The translations under genes were made by a program, and so were the position numbers. The notes below the pieces were generated by a model. The model was not told the DNA's origin. It made no database searches and worked only from the letters and a program-made list of their open reading frames with translations. A stretch of 64,000 bases of DNA from Corinectria fuckeliana (lineage: Eukaryota > Ascomycota > Sordariomycetes > Hypocreales > Nectriaceae), in assembly GCA_019137255.1 (NCBI GenBank), contig WPDH01000074.1, positions 124,001 through 188,000 on the forward strand, read 5' to 3'. Positions 43,928-55,151 of this stretch are shown in pieces. Numbering within the stretch: position 1 is the stretch's first letter; the number at the start of each line of letters is the position of its first letter.

Positions 43928-44720
43928 TCACCTCCAGCCCCCAACTCGACCCTCATCCCACCTCTCCTTGCGCTCCTCCCGCAAGTAATACTGCAGCTTA
44001 GCCTCGCGATACCGCCGCACCCAGTCCGTCACCTCACGCTCCGTCGCAGGCGCGCCCCCGCCCTCGCCCTCAAGGAAGCTCTCCTCCATGGCCTGGCACA
44101 CGAGCGCCTGCTCCTGTAGACTCTGCCCGAGCTGCTGGTACAGCGCCGCGGGGGAGAAGGGTGCGAGCGCGTGGTCCATGTCCGACTGCTTCTGGCGCCA
44201 CTGTCGCTCGAGGGCGTGCGTCGACAGGAGCTGCGCCTGCGTGGTTGCGCGCTGGTGGGCAAGCCGCGCCTCGGCATCGCCTAGCTGCTGGGCGAGATCG
44301 ATGTTGTCGCGCAGCGCGGCAGACAGGGCTTGGTGGGAGGCTTGGATCGAGGGATGGATCGAGTAGGAGGCGTGGGTGATGGCGTTGAGGAGGTCCGGGT
44401 TGGCGAGGATCTCAGCCAAGTCCTGCTTTCTGCGAGGGGGGCTGTCAGCGCACGGCTTGAAGCACCAGGGGAAGAGCCCGAGAGACGAACGATTTATCCT
44501 GCAGCATCTGCGGGAGCCATTGGTCGCCTGGATCAGGGACAGCCACAGGGGCAACCATGGCCGCGCCAGACAGACGACTGCCGCCTGGACGCTCTGCATC
44601 AGGCGGCTGAGGGAGGGCAACGGAATTGGGAGTGGCTATGCGGCTTGTCTCGTGGCTGCTAGGCTTGGGCGGGAGAACCGGGGGCGTCTGGCTCTGCAGT
44701 TCGGGAGTGTAGCTGGCCAT
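43928..44720 (-). CDS. VPS37: ESCRT-I subunit VPS37 (Mod(r) domain)
   Basis: Exons 44720-44491 and 44429-43928 give 243 residues. The first 75 residues are Pro/Ser-rich (LQSQTPPVLPPKPSS), followed by the helical Mod(r) domain: DLAEILANPDLLNAITHASY, an Ala/Gln-rich coiled coil (LAQQLGDAEARLAHQRATTQ), then ALYQQLGQSLQEQALVCQAM and EESFLEGEG, ending in the conserved VTDWVRRYREAKLQYYLREE. Vps37 is a core subunit of ESCRT-I, which sorts ubiquitinated cargo into multivesicular endosomes. The coiled coil and the WVRRYREAKLQYYLRE end support the call. Confidence 0.85.
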
Positions 44721-45285
44721 TGTGGTTCCCCAGTCGAAATTGGCAGTTTGTTCATCTAACAGCTGGGTTAAGATGACGGAATGGAATTGCTGTAAAGGTT
44801 GAAGATGGAAGGTTGATGGTGGGGAGTTGACGGAACGTAGGGGATCGGTCAACCCATTGTAGGTACCTGGTAGGTGGCTTACCCGTGGGGACAGACAACT
44901 GCAGGTAACTGAGTTACCCCACAAAGAAAGCACTAGGTACCTACTTACCTAGTTGTCTGTAAGTATTTATGCTGTTCTTGATATTGAGATTCTGCTGTGA
45001 ATAGCTCGGTGTCCAAACATGTAAAGCCAGGGGAAAGTAAGTCTACATGGCAATGCTTGGGAATGATCACACATTGTTTTACGCCAAGAGTCTGCCATGT
45101 TCCCCAAAAGGTAGACATCTCTCTCTTACCACCCGGGACCTTAGATGAGTATTCTACCAGTCCCCGTATCATCCTACCTACATTCATGCCCCCAGTTGTC
45201 AAGTATCTATCAACGCCCAAGATGGCAAGCATCATGAAAAACCCGCAAGGAAGAACCGAGCCCAGCTTCGCCATCCATCCGGAAA
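44721..45285. other. Intergenic, VPS37 promoter and NUP107 3' UTR
   Basis: 565 bp. The segment 44860-44960 is rich in TAGGTACC/GGTACCTA and TTACCTAG motifs near the VPS37 start. No gene is supported. Confidence 0.4.
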
Positions 45286-48161
45286 TCAAGGTTTTACCGA
45301 CCATAGATCCCGAGACCATCCCATCTCCCGCAGCTTCTTGCTGCCGGAGCCCGTGGCCCTCTTCTCGCTGGTGCTGATGGCTATAGCCTTGCTGCACGCC
45401 GCAAAAACCTCAAGCAGCTCCTTCATTCGCCCGGCGGTCACGAACACCGTCGACAGGTCCGATCCCCTCTCCGCGATGATTGCCGCCAGCTCCATGCATT
45501 CCAACAGATTATCTCGCGAAAGCCCCGTGCCCGCAAAGTGCAGTGCGCTCACATACGCGAGGATCGTCTCCGGGAGATATGCCTGCCGGAGCTCTCGCAG
45601 CTCTTCATCACCTTCTATTTCGGCGTTAGCACCTGCCACTGCGTGTTGGACGTGCATAGCCTTACCGTCAATGCCCACTAGGAGCCAGTTGCTGAGGAGC
45701 GGCTGCATGTTCTCCTTTGTGTTCTTGATTTCACCACCAACCTGGCCCCAGAACTCGCGCGTCCTGGGAAGTCTATACTTGGTCAATGTCTTTGTCTCGT
45801 TCTCCGAGAGTTGGTCCAACTTACTCTCTCTCAAGCTCCTGTAGGGAGGCAATGGTCTCTAAGCTGTCCAGAGCTCGCACTAGGCATTCCAATTCGCGAA
45901 AGTTCCTCGCGTCTGCGGCTACCTGTTGTGCGGTGATGTTTGTGATTTGGCTTCGCTCAAGCTGCTGTGCCCAGAACTCGATGTCTTCGAACCAGGCTGC
46001 TTCTGGATCGTCATGCTCAACGAACCCCGAGAGAACATCGGCAAAAGTCACCCTCTTCATTAACTGTCGCGCAGCGTTGAGATGCATATTTCCTGTTACG
46101 ATATTAGCTTGGCCTTTAGCTGATCATTTCGCGTCGACACCTACTGAGGAAGAACTTGTACACCCTGGTACCAACGGAAAAGACATTTGGCCATGTCTCG
46201 TCCACCAAAGTTAGCCACTCTAGCGAACGAATAAGATGCTCGTGTTTAGTTTCAAAAGCATCTGGGTCGTCCCCAAAGAAGTCCGCCTTGATCGGCCGTC
46301 CACTTCGTTTTGTGGGCGGTCCAGCCTCAATGATGCTGAACGATTGCTTGGCTGGGAACGCACTGTTTGAGTGGCCGAGGCCATCAAACATGAGCCATGC
46401 TTGAGTCTTCACGAATGTCACCACATTAATCCCGGCCTTCCTGATGAGAGTGAGTTGCTGCATGCGATGCTTTGAGTCGTTTTCGGAGATCAGATTATAG
46501 CTGAGGACCTCATAACATCTAGGCGGCTCCAATATCGAGCAGTATAGCGGTATCAGCTCTTGCATTTGGGCAAGACGCAAGTAATTTGTATAGCCGGCTA
46601 GAATGTTGTCTTGGGCTCGTTTCCATTCAGGAGGCGACGTCTCGGGGGTTAATAAACCCCTCTCGGAGTCCAGCCTCTCTAGCAGTGTGATGAGCAGGTA
46701 AACGTGGGCAACAATACGAAGTCCATGATGTTGATCCGCCTCGAAGAACTTTTCCTTGTCCACCTGGAGACCACTGGCCTCGGACCGATAAAGGAGCTTC
46801 GAGCTATCTTTGTTGCCTGCGCTCGCAGAGATGACCAGACCCTGCTCGTAAAGATGATGACCGATTTCCCTCGAGATCAGCGAGGCCTGGATCGCCTTGT
46901 TTGGCTCCATGGCTTCGCTGTGAATCTGCTGGTTGGACTCAAGAGAGCGAATTAGGCGCTTCTCGACAGTCGCTGGCTCGCCGTGGAACTGGACGGCATC
47001 GAAAGACGAGAACGACTGTGTCAAATTTGAAGCGACATCAGGCGGACATTGTCCCAGAATGAAAACGTCGAGTTGTGTGCGCAGCAGAGCGTTGTAGTTG
47101 GCGAACAGGAAGTCATCCCAGGTAAGGGCCACCTTTTCGACGCTGGCAATATCACCGGAGAGCACGCCATAAACAGCACGTTCATAGTCGTCGCAGCCGC
47201 CTTGTCGGGCTAGGCTGAAGCACATGCGTCGCCAAAGCGCCAGGGATGCTGGGTCGATCACAGGGCTGGGTTTGCCGTTGGTGGTTGTGAGGAGAATAGC
47301 AGACGTAGAGATGGCCCGCCACATCTCCGTTCGTTCCTGGCACCATTCATGAATCACATCAAGGTTGGATCCGCGTCGGAGGTGCTCAAAGCACCCAAGC
47401 CAGATAGCTCGCTCAAAGTATTCATCCTGAGGCTCGAGCTTTCGGCCTTGACGAGTAGCGGCATCGGGATCCAACTGAGTGACAAGAGGCGCGCCGTCGG
47501 CGTTGACGTGTGTCTTTGTGATGCCCGGGGACTGACGGTCCAACAGGTGTGGCCAGGCAGTCACGCTTTTCCTCAGCTTGATGGAGGAGCGCGTATGAAG
47601 CCACCCATGGGCGATGATGTCTCCTCGATCCGCATTCTGCTGAAGTTCGCGCGCCAGTTCATCGATATCCGGGCCCGAGGCGGCATTGCTTTGTAACCAC
47701 TGGATTACAGCCTGGCGCTCTCTCGCCGTCGGATCGGTTGTCAGGAAATTGTTTAGCAAGTCGGCAGGAGCAGCTTTTGGAGCACCGAAAGCCGATGAAT
47801 TTGCTGTCGAACTCGGGTATCTCAAAGGCAGAAGTCTGCGGACGAGATCCCAAGTCTGAGCCTCCTTTTCGAGACGCTGGATTTCCTTTGTGGAAGAATA
47901 GTTGTCGATGCCAGCCTTGACCTCGTCCACATCCATGTCAACATCGTCGTGGGTGCCTTCGCGCGTGACCCTCGGTTTCACGCGCGCTAGTCGCTTCAAG
48001 GTATTCTCGTAGTACTTCAGAGGCAGCTGGAGTATTAGGTCTCGCTTGGCGGAGGGCGACAGAAGAGGAGAGAGGCAGACGTCCAGATCGTTGGCGAACG
48101 CTTCGATCTCTGGGCCCGCCTCGAGAGGCGGGGGGGGTTCCTTTTGGGCGACGACCTCCAT
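45286..48161 (-). CDS. NUP84: Nuclear pore protein Nup84/Nup107
   Basis: Exons 48161-46145, 46092-45825 and 45772-45286 give 923 residues. The protein is alpha-helical throughout, with Nup84/Nup107 family landmarks: ERAIWLGCFEHLRRG near residue 250, DDYERAVYGVLSGDI, TWDDFLFANYNALLRTQLDV, the IPLYCSILEPPRCYEVLSYN region and FLRNMHLNAARQLMKRV across the first junction. The family is part of the Y-shaped Nup84/Nup107-160 scaffold of the nuclear pore, binding Nup145C/Nup96 and Nup133. Intron 2 is 52 nt: the downstream exon joins at a TATAG acceptor to read ERELPRTREFWGQ. The N-terminal 75 residues are less conserved. Confidence 0.9.
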
Positions 48162-48895
48162 TGTGCCTGCGTCAAGGGTATGGTTCTCGAAACGTGTCGG
48201 ATCGAAGCTCTGGCGGTGCTGTTATGCGACGAAAGGTCCTGGACAACGAGCTCAAGCTGTCGACCCTAATCGGCTTGGTCGGCCGCTGGGGTCTCAGGGT
48301 TGTGCTCGTTTAGGGTCGTCGCATGTATGCCCGGATTTGGGTGTTGGAAGGGAATCGCGTGTGCGGAGGGTGCGGAGGGCGCGTCGTCGGGTCAATCGTG
48401 GTGGATGTGCGGGAGCTCTCGCGAGTTGATGCTCGACGCAAAACTTAGGAATTGCTGGACTGTTATGTTATGTTGCTTTGCCTGGCGCGCCTGGAAGCTT
48501 TTCCTGGCCCGGCACCGAGGTACGTACCGATACACTGTAGAAGCTGGCTTGGGTGGAGAAAGCCCAGCGAGTAGACGCCAAACGCAGCCGCGGGAAGTTG
48601 GCGCGACAGCGTGTGCCAGGGTGCTACAGTGCAGGACAGTTCAAATTCGGACGGTATGCACTGTGATACTTCATCTACCGCCCCACCGAGCTTCGATTTT
48701 TTCTCTTTTTCTTCTTCTCTCGTTATAATGTCATAGGCATTCATATTAGAGTCTCGGACCAGGCATTCAATGCTTGTTCAGATCCCATGAGGGTCTCTTG
48801 CGTGCTCATGATCGCCTAGAAAAGCTTCGGCGCTCCTCAATTCAGTTGCCTGAGTTACCCAAACCGGCGGACACAATAACGACGAGCGTTACATA
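48162..48895. other. Intergenic, NUP107 promoter and CMC4 3' UTR
   Basis: 734 bp with no supported gene; contains one pyrimidine-rich tract at 48690-48722. Confidence 0.4.
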
Positions 48896-49318
48896 TCATT
48901 TCCCTTCCTCCCTGAGCTGCTGCATCTTCAGCCGGAGCAGCTTGGGCTTCGGGCAGCTCGGAGTAGCTGCCTCGTCGCCGTAGCGTTCGTAGAAGACCTC
49001 GCAACACTCATAGAGCGCCTTGATGGCAGTCTGGCACTTGGCGTCGTTGTAATTGTTGCGCGTCAGACAGTCTGATCGAGTCAGGTTGAGTAATTTGCTG
49101 TTGGAGATTCTTGGGGGTCAGGCCTTGGTACCTTGGATTGCGCACTACATAACCAAGGATTCGTATCAGTCATAAAATCTTGGAGCTGTATGTGGCTTCT
49201 GTACTTACGGCACGAGGATGGCAAGCGGGCTTGGCCTCGACATCGTCTTTTGGAGGCTTTTTCGTCGAATTGTATCAGCCGGAGTAGCAGCGGCTCGGAT
49301 GGCGTACGTACGTACCAT
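48896..49318 (-). CDS. CMC4: Twin-CX9C mitochondrial protein Cmc4
   Basis: Exons 49318-49316, 49256-49209, 49144-49132 and 49071-48896 give 79 residues. The cysteines form two exact CX9C motifs, C13-x9-C23 and C34-x9-C44, in a helix-turn-helix (CHPRACAIQDCLTRNNYNDA, then KCQTAIKALYECC). The C-terminus has the PSCPKPKLLRLKM signature of Cmc4. Members are imported into the mitochondrial intermembrane space by Mia40-dependent disulfide formation and are linked to cytochrome oxidase biogenesis. The first coding exon is ATG alone and the third is only 13 nt; both are forced by family conservation (PPKDDVEAKPACHPRA, CAIQD). No continuous ORF would reveal this gene. Confidence 0.9.
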
Positions 49319-50319
49319 TGTGGCTGGCTGTCTTCAAGAGGCTTGACCAGTGGGCGAGTGACGAGGGAGGAAGAAAGGGGTACGGGAATGCTGCTTGGTC
49401 TTGGTAGAACGTCACGGAAATGTTGTTGTTTGTTGCCACAGCTTGAGCCACACGCTTCTTTCAAAGGAAGACTGCCACACCCAACACAGGGAGGATGCGG
49501 TCTTTTATCTATTATTACGTTAACTCAAGAAGAGAAGAGCTATGTATTGAACGATAACCATGGAGACATGACATCATGTCTGGTCGAGGCGAGGGCCAAT
49601 CCCGGACTTCCATGTCCAAGAGGTAGGTACTGTGGTTCGGTCGTAGTCTACGGACGGTAGGAATTCTTGGCAAGTCAAGAAACCGATGAATATACCATCT
49701 CCTTTGCGCCAGGGAGTTGAATGCGACTAGAGCGCACAGTCAAAGAAAGAGAGCACTAATGCGCAGTTAAATCTACTCAGCTGAAGTCATGAATACTTAC
49801 CTGAGGTGCTTTCTGACAAGCAAAAGTTCGCTCTGTTTCGAATGCTGAGGTCAGCACCCTGGTCTGTACCTTAGGTCCTTAGTAGGTACTCCGTACCGGC
49901 GCAGTGGCTGGTGGCCAATGACATGTGGCGCTCCCCACCTTCCGGTGCTTTCGCTCCCTCCGCGTCTGCCTCGTTTGCGACTGGGCCGCCTTCACTTTCA
50001 CTTCGCTTCACTTCACGCACGCACTGCCGTCTCCCTGTTCCCCCCCAGCACACAACAAACGGCCGAGAGCCCTCGTCTCCTCCCTTCTTCACCAGCAGAT
50101 CCCTCTCCCATTTTCTCGTCCTCCGGCTTGACGCTGTCGTCAATCCAACCACACATTCTATCGACGAAGTCCTCGGCGCACCTCACCCCACTCCCAAGCA
50201 AACACCACACAAAAGGTCGGTGCCGTGAACCCAATGAGAAATCCTTACTCCGAGGCGCATGCTGACCCAACGCAGGCGCAGTCTTTTCCGCATCAACTCC
50301 CCCTCCCGTCACACCAGCC
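49319..50319. other. Divergent intergenic region, CMC4 and SUMO
   Basis: 1001 bp. Pyrimidine-rich SUMO leader at 49920-50310; TAGGTACT motifs near 49621 and 49878. A CGCAGG acceptor-like site near 50275 may mark a 5' UTR intron. No other gene is supported. Confidence 0.4.
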
Positions 50320-50702
50320 ATGTCCGGCGAGAACGAGAACGGCGCCCCCGCCGCTGAGCCTGGCCCTGGCCCTGGCCCTGGCACCTCCGCCGAGCACCTC
50401 AACATCAAGGTGACGGACAACAACAACGAGGTCTTCTTCAAGATCAAGCGCACCACCAAGCTCGAGAAGCTGATGGGCGCCTTCTGCGAGCGCCAAGGCA
50501 AGGCTCTTAGCTCCGTCCGGTTTCTCTTCGACGGCACGCGAGTCCAGGCCTCAGACACCCCGGATGCGGTAAGTTTGGATCCCGAAACCCTCCCCGATTC
50601 CCCCGCGCGTACGTAGTCGGATGCTGACAGACGACGTTGCAGCTGGAGATGCAAGATGGCGATACGCTCGAGGTTCACCAGGAGCAGGTTGGCGGGTGCT
50701 AG
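50320..50702 (+). CDS. SMT3: SUMO (ubiquitin-like modifier SMT3)
   Basis: Exons 50320-50568 and 50643-50702 give 102 residues. A disordered Gly/Pro-rich N-terminus is followed by the SUMO beta-grasp fold: HLNIKVTDNNNEVFFKIKRT, TKLEKLMGAFCERQGK, SSVRFLFDGTRVQASDTPDA and LEMQDGDTLEVHQEQVGGC. The mature Gly-Gly is at residues 100-101, with a single-residue Cys extension removed by an Ulp-type protease. SUMO is conjugated by the Aos1-Uba2/Ubc9 pathway to lysines of mostly nuclear proteins. The intron (GTAAGT...TTGCAG) is phase 0 and lies in the second half of the fold. Confidence 0.97.
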
Positions 50703-51086
50703 ATTCGCGAGGAGTTGTTAGGCAGAGATCCCAGGCTGGATTTCGTCCCTTGCTGGTATGACTTGTATACATCAGACGAGAAACAAGGAAACAAGATGGC
50801 CGATAATTTACGACAAATATTCACTCTGAGTGGTCTGACCTTTCTTCACTCTCCGTGCTCGCCTGTTGTTGTCCGAAAACGATACATTATTAAGTCATGC
50901 GAAACCATATGTATGCTTTGCCATTCTAGACCAAACCGAACCTGAAAACCGAACCAGCTCACGAATACACGCAACGCCGCCCTTCCCTAACCATCGGCCA
51001 ACAGCCAGAAAAAACAAGCAACTAAATATTATCTTGACACTCCGTTCCGTCCAAGTCCACACAAACACCAGAAACCAAAATCGAAA
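50703..51086. other. Convergent intergenic region
   Basis: 384 bp between the SUMO stop and the LIM-protein stop; 3' UTR sequence on both sides. Nothing else seen. Confidence 0.4.
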
Positions 51087-53568
51087 TCACGCCTTGAGTT
51101 CCTTCACTCGACAAACGGTGCAGAGAACAACAAATCTTCCCGCGACCTCCTTGGGGAAGATCTGGCCGTCGTCAAACCCACCATGGCACTCGGCGCAGCG
51201 AAAGCAGGCCTCGTGCCACTCACCTCCAAGCGCTTGAATGTACTGTCCGATGACGGCCTTGTTGCACATCTTGCACTTGGGCGCCCGTCGCTCGGTACGC
51301 TTGGTTTGACAATTAATGCACCAGGCATAGCCGTCCTTCTCAATGTGCGTCATGCCATGCTGAAACGGGTCACCGCACTCGGCGCAGAAGAAATGGCCAT
51401 TATGCCAGTGTTCCCCAAGAGCTACGACGTGCTCGCCTATGATGGGCGTGTGACAGTGCTTGCAACGGGGCGCAAACAGCTCATGCCAGTCGAGATGGCA
51501 GAAGAAACGCAGACGCTCGTCACCGTCTTCAGCCATGGTCATTCCTGGTATCTCGTCGAGAACTTCGCCCCTTGCGCGACGCTGGATGCGCTCGAGGCGC
51601 TCGAGGCGCATCTTGTCCGGCTCGGGACTGATCTCCATCGCTTCCAGTCCTGTGCCGCAGGAGTAGCAGCTGAAGCACTTGGGGTGGAAACGCTCGGAGC
51701 CGCCAGCCAGAGCTACGAACCTTCCTTCGATGGGGAAGCCGCACTCATGGCAGATGGTATGGCCGCGTCCAGCGTTCCCGGGAGCGGGAGACCAGTGGCC
51801 CCGTGGACCCTGAGCCCGTCGAGGAGGACCGGTTGCCGTAGGGGTGGGGAGTGGACGGGCACGAGGAGCCGGCTTGTCGTCGGGCGTCACGATGACAGGG
51901 ACGGAATTATCGGGTGCCTCATCTACGGCGATGGACGGGACGTTGATAGTCGGGACGTCGATAGTCGGGACGTTGGCGGTCGAGACATTGATGGACGGGA
52001 GGTTGATCGAAGGAATCGAGCCTCTTGGCCCTCCGTCGGGACCGGCTACGGAGATTGACGGGATGTTCGCACTTGGCGACACCGACGCACTCTCCTCTGC
52101 CACAACGATACTAGGTATCGCCATGGATTTGGCCGGCGGGTGGAACGAGGAGCTGGAGGCGGCCGGGATTGACCGGTCTGGGGTGATATCAGTTGACTCG
52201 TCCGGGGCTTTCCAACTAGCATCGAAGCTTACAATGGGCCGTCCCGGACTGTCACTGACGGCGGTAGGCTCCGGGAGGTTTGGGCTGCGATCCTTCAACC
52301 GCATGCTGGTTGCTGCGCGAATATCGTGGCTGCGGACTTCCATTCCGTTCTTCCTCTCCACCTTGTCGTCCACCGGAACAGGCGTCTCGGACGCAGAGTT
52401 GGCCGTGTACCCAGGGTTGCGGGAGCGAGTAGGAGGGTTGCGGTATATCTCAACCCGCTCAAGGGGCTTGGTCTTGACGGGGTCCTCCTCCTCGAGAGGC
52501 TCGAAGCGAACGCGGTTTGTAGGGTTCTGGAGTCTGCTGCCGAGCTTCTCAGGCGACGCGCGACCAGAAGCGCGGATGCCGTTGGCTGGCGACGACTCAG
52601 GTTCCTCCCAGATTTGATCCCCAGAGAAGGGTCGCTCCACTTCGCCGCTGATGTTCCTCTTAAGGCTGCCATGGCGACGTTGCTCAGAATGCGGACCAGA
52701 GCGGCCCTCGACACTCCCGTATGACTTGGTCTTGCGGCTTGACTGCTCTCCCGGCTGGCTGTGATCCAACGAGGGACGGCATGAGTTGCCCTCGCTACCC
52801 GTAGAACTGCCCGAAAAGGATCGAGTTGCGTACTTCCCGTTCCCGACGCTAGCGGTGCGAGCGTTCGCATAACTGTTCTTTCTAAGATGCGGTCGATATC
52901 GATATGGGGCGTCAGGGGGCGGGGACGAGGTCTTGCCGTGTTCATGGCGCCAGACGAGCTCGGCGGCTTCGTCCAGCGCAGCCGTGTATATGCGAGTCTC
53001 GTCGTCGGGGTTGTCTTGAGGGGTAGGTGTTCCTTTCGCGCCCTTTCGCAAGTCCATCTCTTCCATGGCATCGCGCAAGGAGCTAGCCTCCTCCTTCTCC
53101 ATCCATCTCTGTCCTCGTTCTATGTAGGTGGCAGAGGCCACCACTTCGCCTGGCTTCAGAGGCGTAGACCCCGATGTCGGTAAGTAGTTGCGACCTCGTC
53201 CGCTGGCGGTGGAGTACCGAGACTTGATGCTGCCGCCGCCTACGCTGGGGGCCTTGCTGTTCAAGCTGTCGGCCTGGGAGACGGCATCGGGGCTGAAGCG
53301 GCCGTTGATGCTCGACCGGTGGGTGCTTGCATGGCTGGGGGCGGGACGGGCTCCGGCGGGTTGGGGTCTTGCACCGCCGGGGCGGGCAACGCGGTTGGAA
53401 CGAAGCTCTGCAAGATAGCTCGCTGCAGAGACAAGCCGGGTTAGCTGGGGAGCCCCGTGAACATCTTCACGTGTCATCCATACCGAACTGATCATTAGAC
53501 ATGTAGGAGGGCGTCGGCGGCGTCACCTTGCGCGACTTGCCGTCGCTAGGCTTCCCCGTAGTTGGCAT
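51087..53568 (-). CDS. LIM-domain protein (fungal Pxl1/paxillin-like)
   Basis: Exons 53568-53484 and 53422-51087 give 806 residues. The first 580 residues are disordered, Ser/Pro/Arg-rich, and include a short tandem of Pro-Ile-Asn/Asp-Val-type units (about 530-560). The C-terminal 220 residues hold LIM domains with canonical zinc ligands. LIM1 is CHECGFPIEG...HPKCFSCYSC, interrupted by a charged insert (residues about 625-660). LIM2 is CKHCHTPIIG...HNGHFFCAEC. LIM3 is CKMCNKAVIG...HEACFRCAEC and ends in CTVCRVKELKA. This architecture fits fungal paxillin-like LIM proteins that work in polarised growth and cytokinesis, but I cannot assign an exact orthologue. The start MPTTGKPSDGKSRKVTPPTP is joined at SNDQFASYLAELR. 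Confidence 0.85.
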
Positions 53569-54019
53569 CGTGACCGCAGGGCCTGCTGGGGGGGGCAAAT
53601 TTATCAATACTATGTCCTGTACGGCGTGTAGAAGCTCGGTGAGTCAATGAATTGTTGAACGGATGTTGGTGTGAGGGCGGGTACTTTTGTATGGACGAGC
53701 CTCAGGGTGAACCTTATGCGATGTTGGCCAGGCAACGGCCGCCATGGCGTAGCTGCTACCTTAATCGATGAACTAAGTATGTCACCACCAGCAACAAGGC
53801 AGGGCGCAGACCAAGTTCAATCACAATGACAAGCACGTTGAGTAAGAAGCGCTTTGCGACGTTGATCGAATGCTTCTGCCTGCTAGGCGGGAGGATTATG
53901 CTTAAGTATCTATCGTACATGGCTTGCCTCGACTGACGAGTGGTAGAGCGGGTCGCGGCCGTTTTTGTTCTTGTCGTGTCTGTCTCTCATTTGTCATTTG
54001 CCTATACATATATGCAGGT
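53569..54019. other. Intergenic, LIM-protein promoter and COX19 3' UTR
   Basis: 451 bp with no supported gene; I see no clear motif. Confidence 0.4.
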
Positions 54020-54524
54020 CTACCACCGCAATTCACCCTTGACACCTTTCTCGGGTTCCTTTGGCGGAGGTGGAGGCTCTGCGAATCCGAGATTCTTGAA
54101 TTCGTCTCTTGCCATCAGGTTTCTGAGTCATCCATCAGCTGTCTTCTTCCACGTCGGGTGTGGGTGAGCAGTTCGGGCTCGTACCTGTCCATCCTACACC
54201 CGAGATATGACTTTGCCAGGTCGCGACATTCGTCTTCATTGACGCCTCGTACCTTTTTCATGCAGGCTAGGTAGTTTGCCATTACCGTCTTGCACTCGCC
54301 TGCAGGACAAATAGGACTTGTCAGTTTGCTTTGAGAGGAAATGTGACATGACTGTTACCGACCGTCATGATCGAGAGGAAAGCTGCCACGCTGCGGCCTG
54401 CACCGGAGGGTTAGGGTAGTCAGTCACGCAGCATCGAAGAAGCTGCCAGAGAGGACAGCGTCGTAGTCACTCACGGCTTTGGCTTTGTCGTCGGTAGTGC
54501 CCCGGGGCTTCCAAAGGTGCTCAT
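54020..54524 (-). CDS. COX19: Cytochrome oxidase assembly protein Cox19 (twin-CX9C)
   Basis: Four small exons, 54524-54475, 54397-54363, 54299-54185 and 54122-54020, give 100 residues. The sequence has the Cox19 signature PQRGSFPLDHDGEC, followed by C31-x9-C41 and C53-x9-C63 and the conserved CRMDRNLMARDEFKNLGF. The tail is Pro/Lys-rich (PPPPPKEPEKGVKGELRW). Cox19 lies mainly in the mitochondrial intermembrane space and works with Cox11 in copper delivery to cytochrome oxidase. A 101-codon ORF in another frame covers the start region (54726-54424) and would hide this gene in an ORF-only view. The gene is divergent from DNM1. Confidence 0.93.
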
Positions 54525-55151
54525 ATCTCTGAATTGGGCGTCCAGCTGTTCCTAGAGCATGCTCTTCTACTATCATGACCGTCCCCCGAATGTAAAAGTC
54601 GTGCCACTGGGCAAGCCATGACGCCCCGATACAGCGGCAAAATCTACATCGCTTAACGGCATCTAGCCAGTTTGGATTGTGGCGACGTCTCTTAGGTGTG
54701 GCTGGTGACGTGGCACGGGGTGGCATTCTTACTACTATTAGTACGTGGTAGGTATGTAACAGCCCGCTTGCAGGCTTGTTAGATACTTACCGATAGACTT
54801 GATGGCGCATTACGATAGGTACCGCAAAGCCGAAAGCCCCGGCGGGTGGGTACCTGCCTACGCCTACGCCGTAGCCAAGTATCCCGGTTTCCCATACACC
54901 GTACAGTGCCTGGAACAATACACACGTGAACGAACCCGACGCCAACGCCGCACCCTTGGAAGCCCTGCATCAACGCATGAATTCCTGGAATTGATCGATA
55001 GCGACATCGACGAGCGCAGATCAACAACTCCGTGTCCTGGCCAGCCAGCGGACCTCCGACCTCTTGATAATCCCGGCTTCAAATCGCCCCGGCGTGTTTT
55101 GCGTGCTGTTCCTGTCCCGTTGTCGCTCTCCGTCTCCTCCTACTCGTCACC
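54525..55151. promoter_or_regulatory. Divergent promoter region of COX19 and DNM1
   Basis: 627 bp between start codons. Two out-of-frame ORFs run outward and overlap the start codons: 54726 to 54424 on the minus strand and 54802 to 55179 on the plus strand. Only 75 bp separate their ATGs. Confidence 0.4.

Noticed and set aside
54424..54726. 101-codon ORF as a separate gene
   Set aside because: It overlaps COX19 exon 1 and the first COX19 intron in another frame, while COX19 is strongly supported by conservation.
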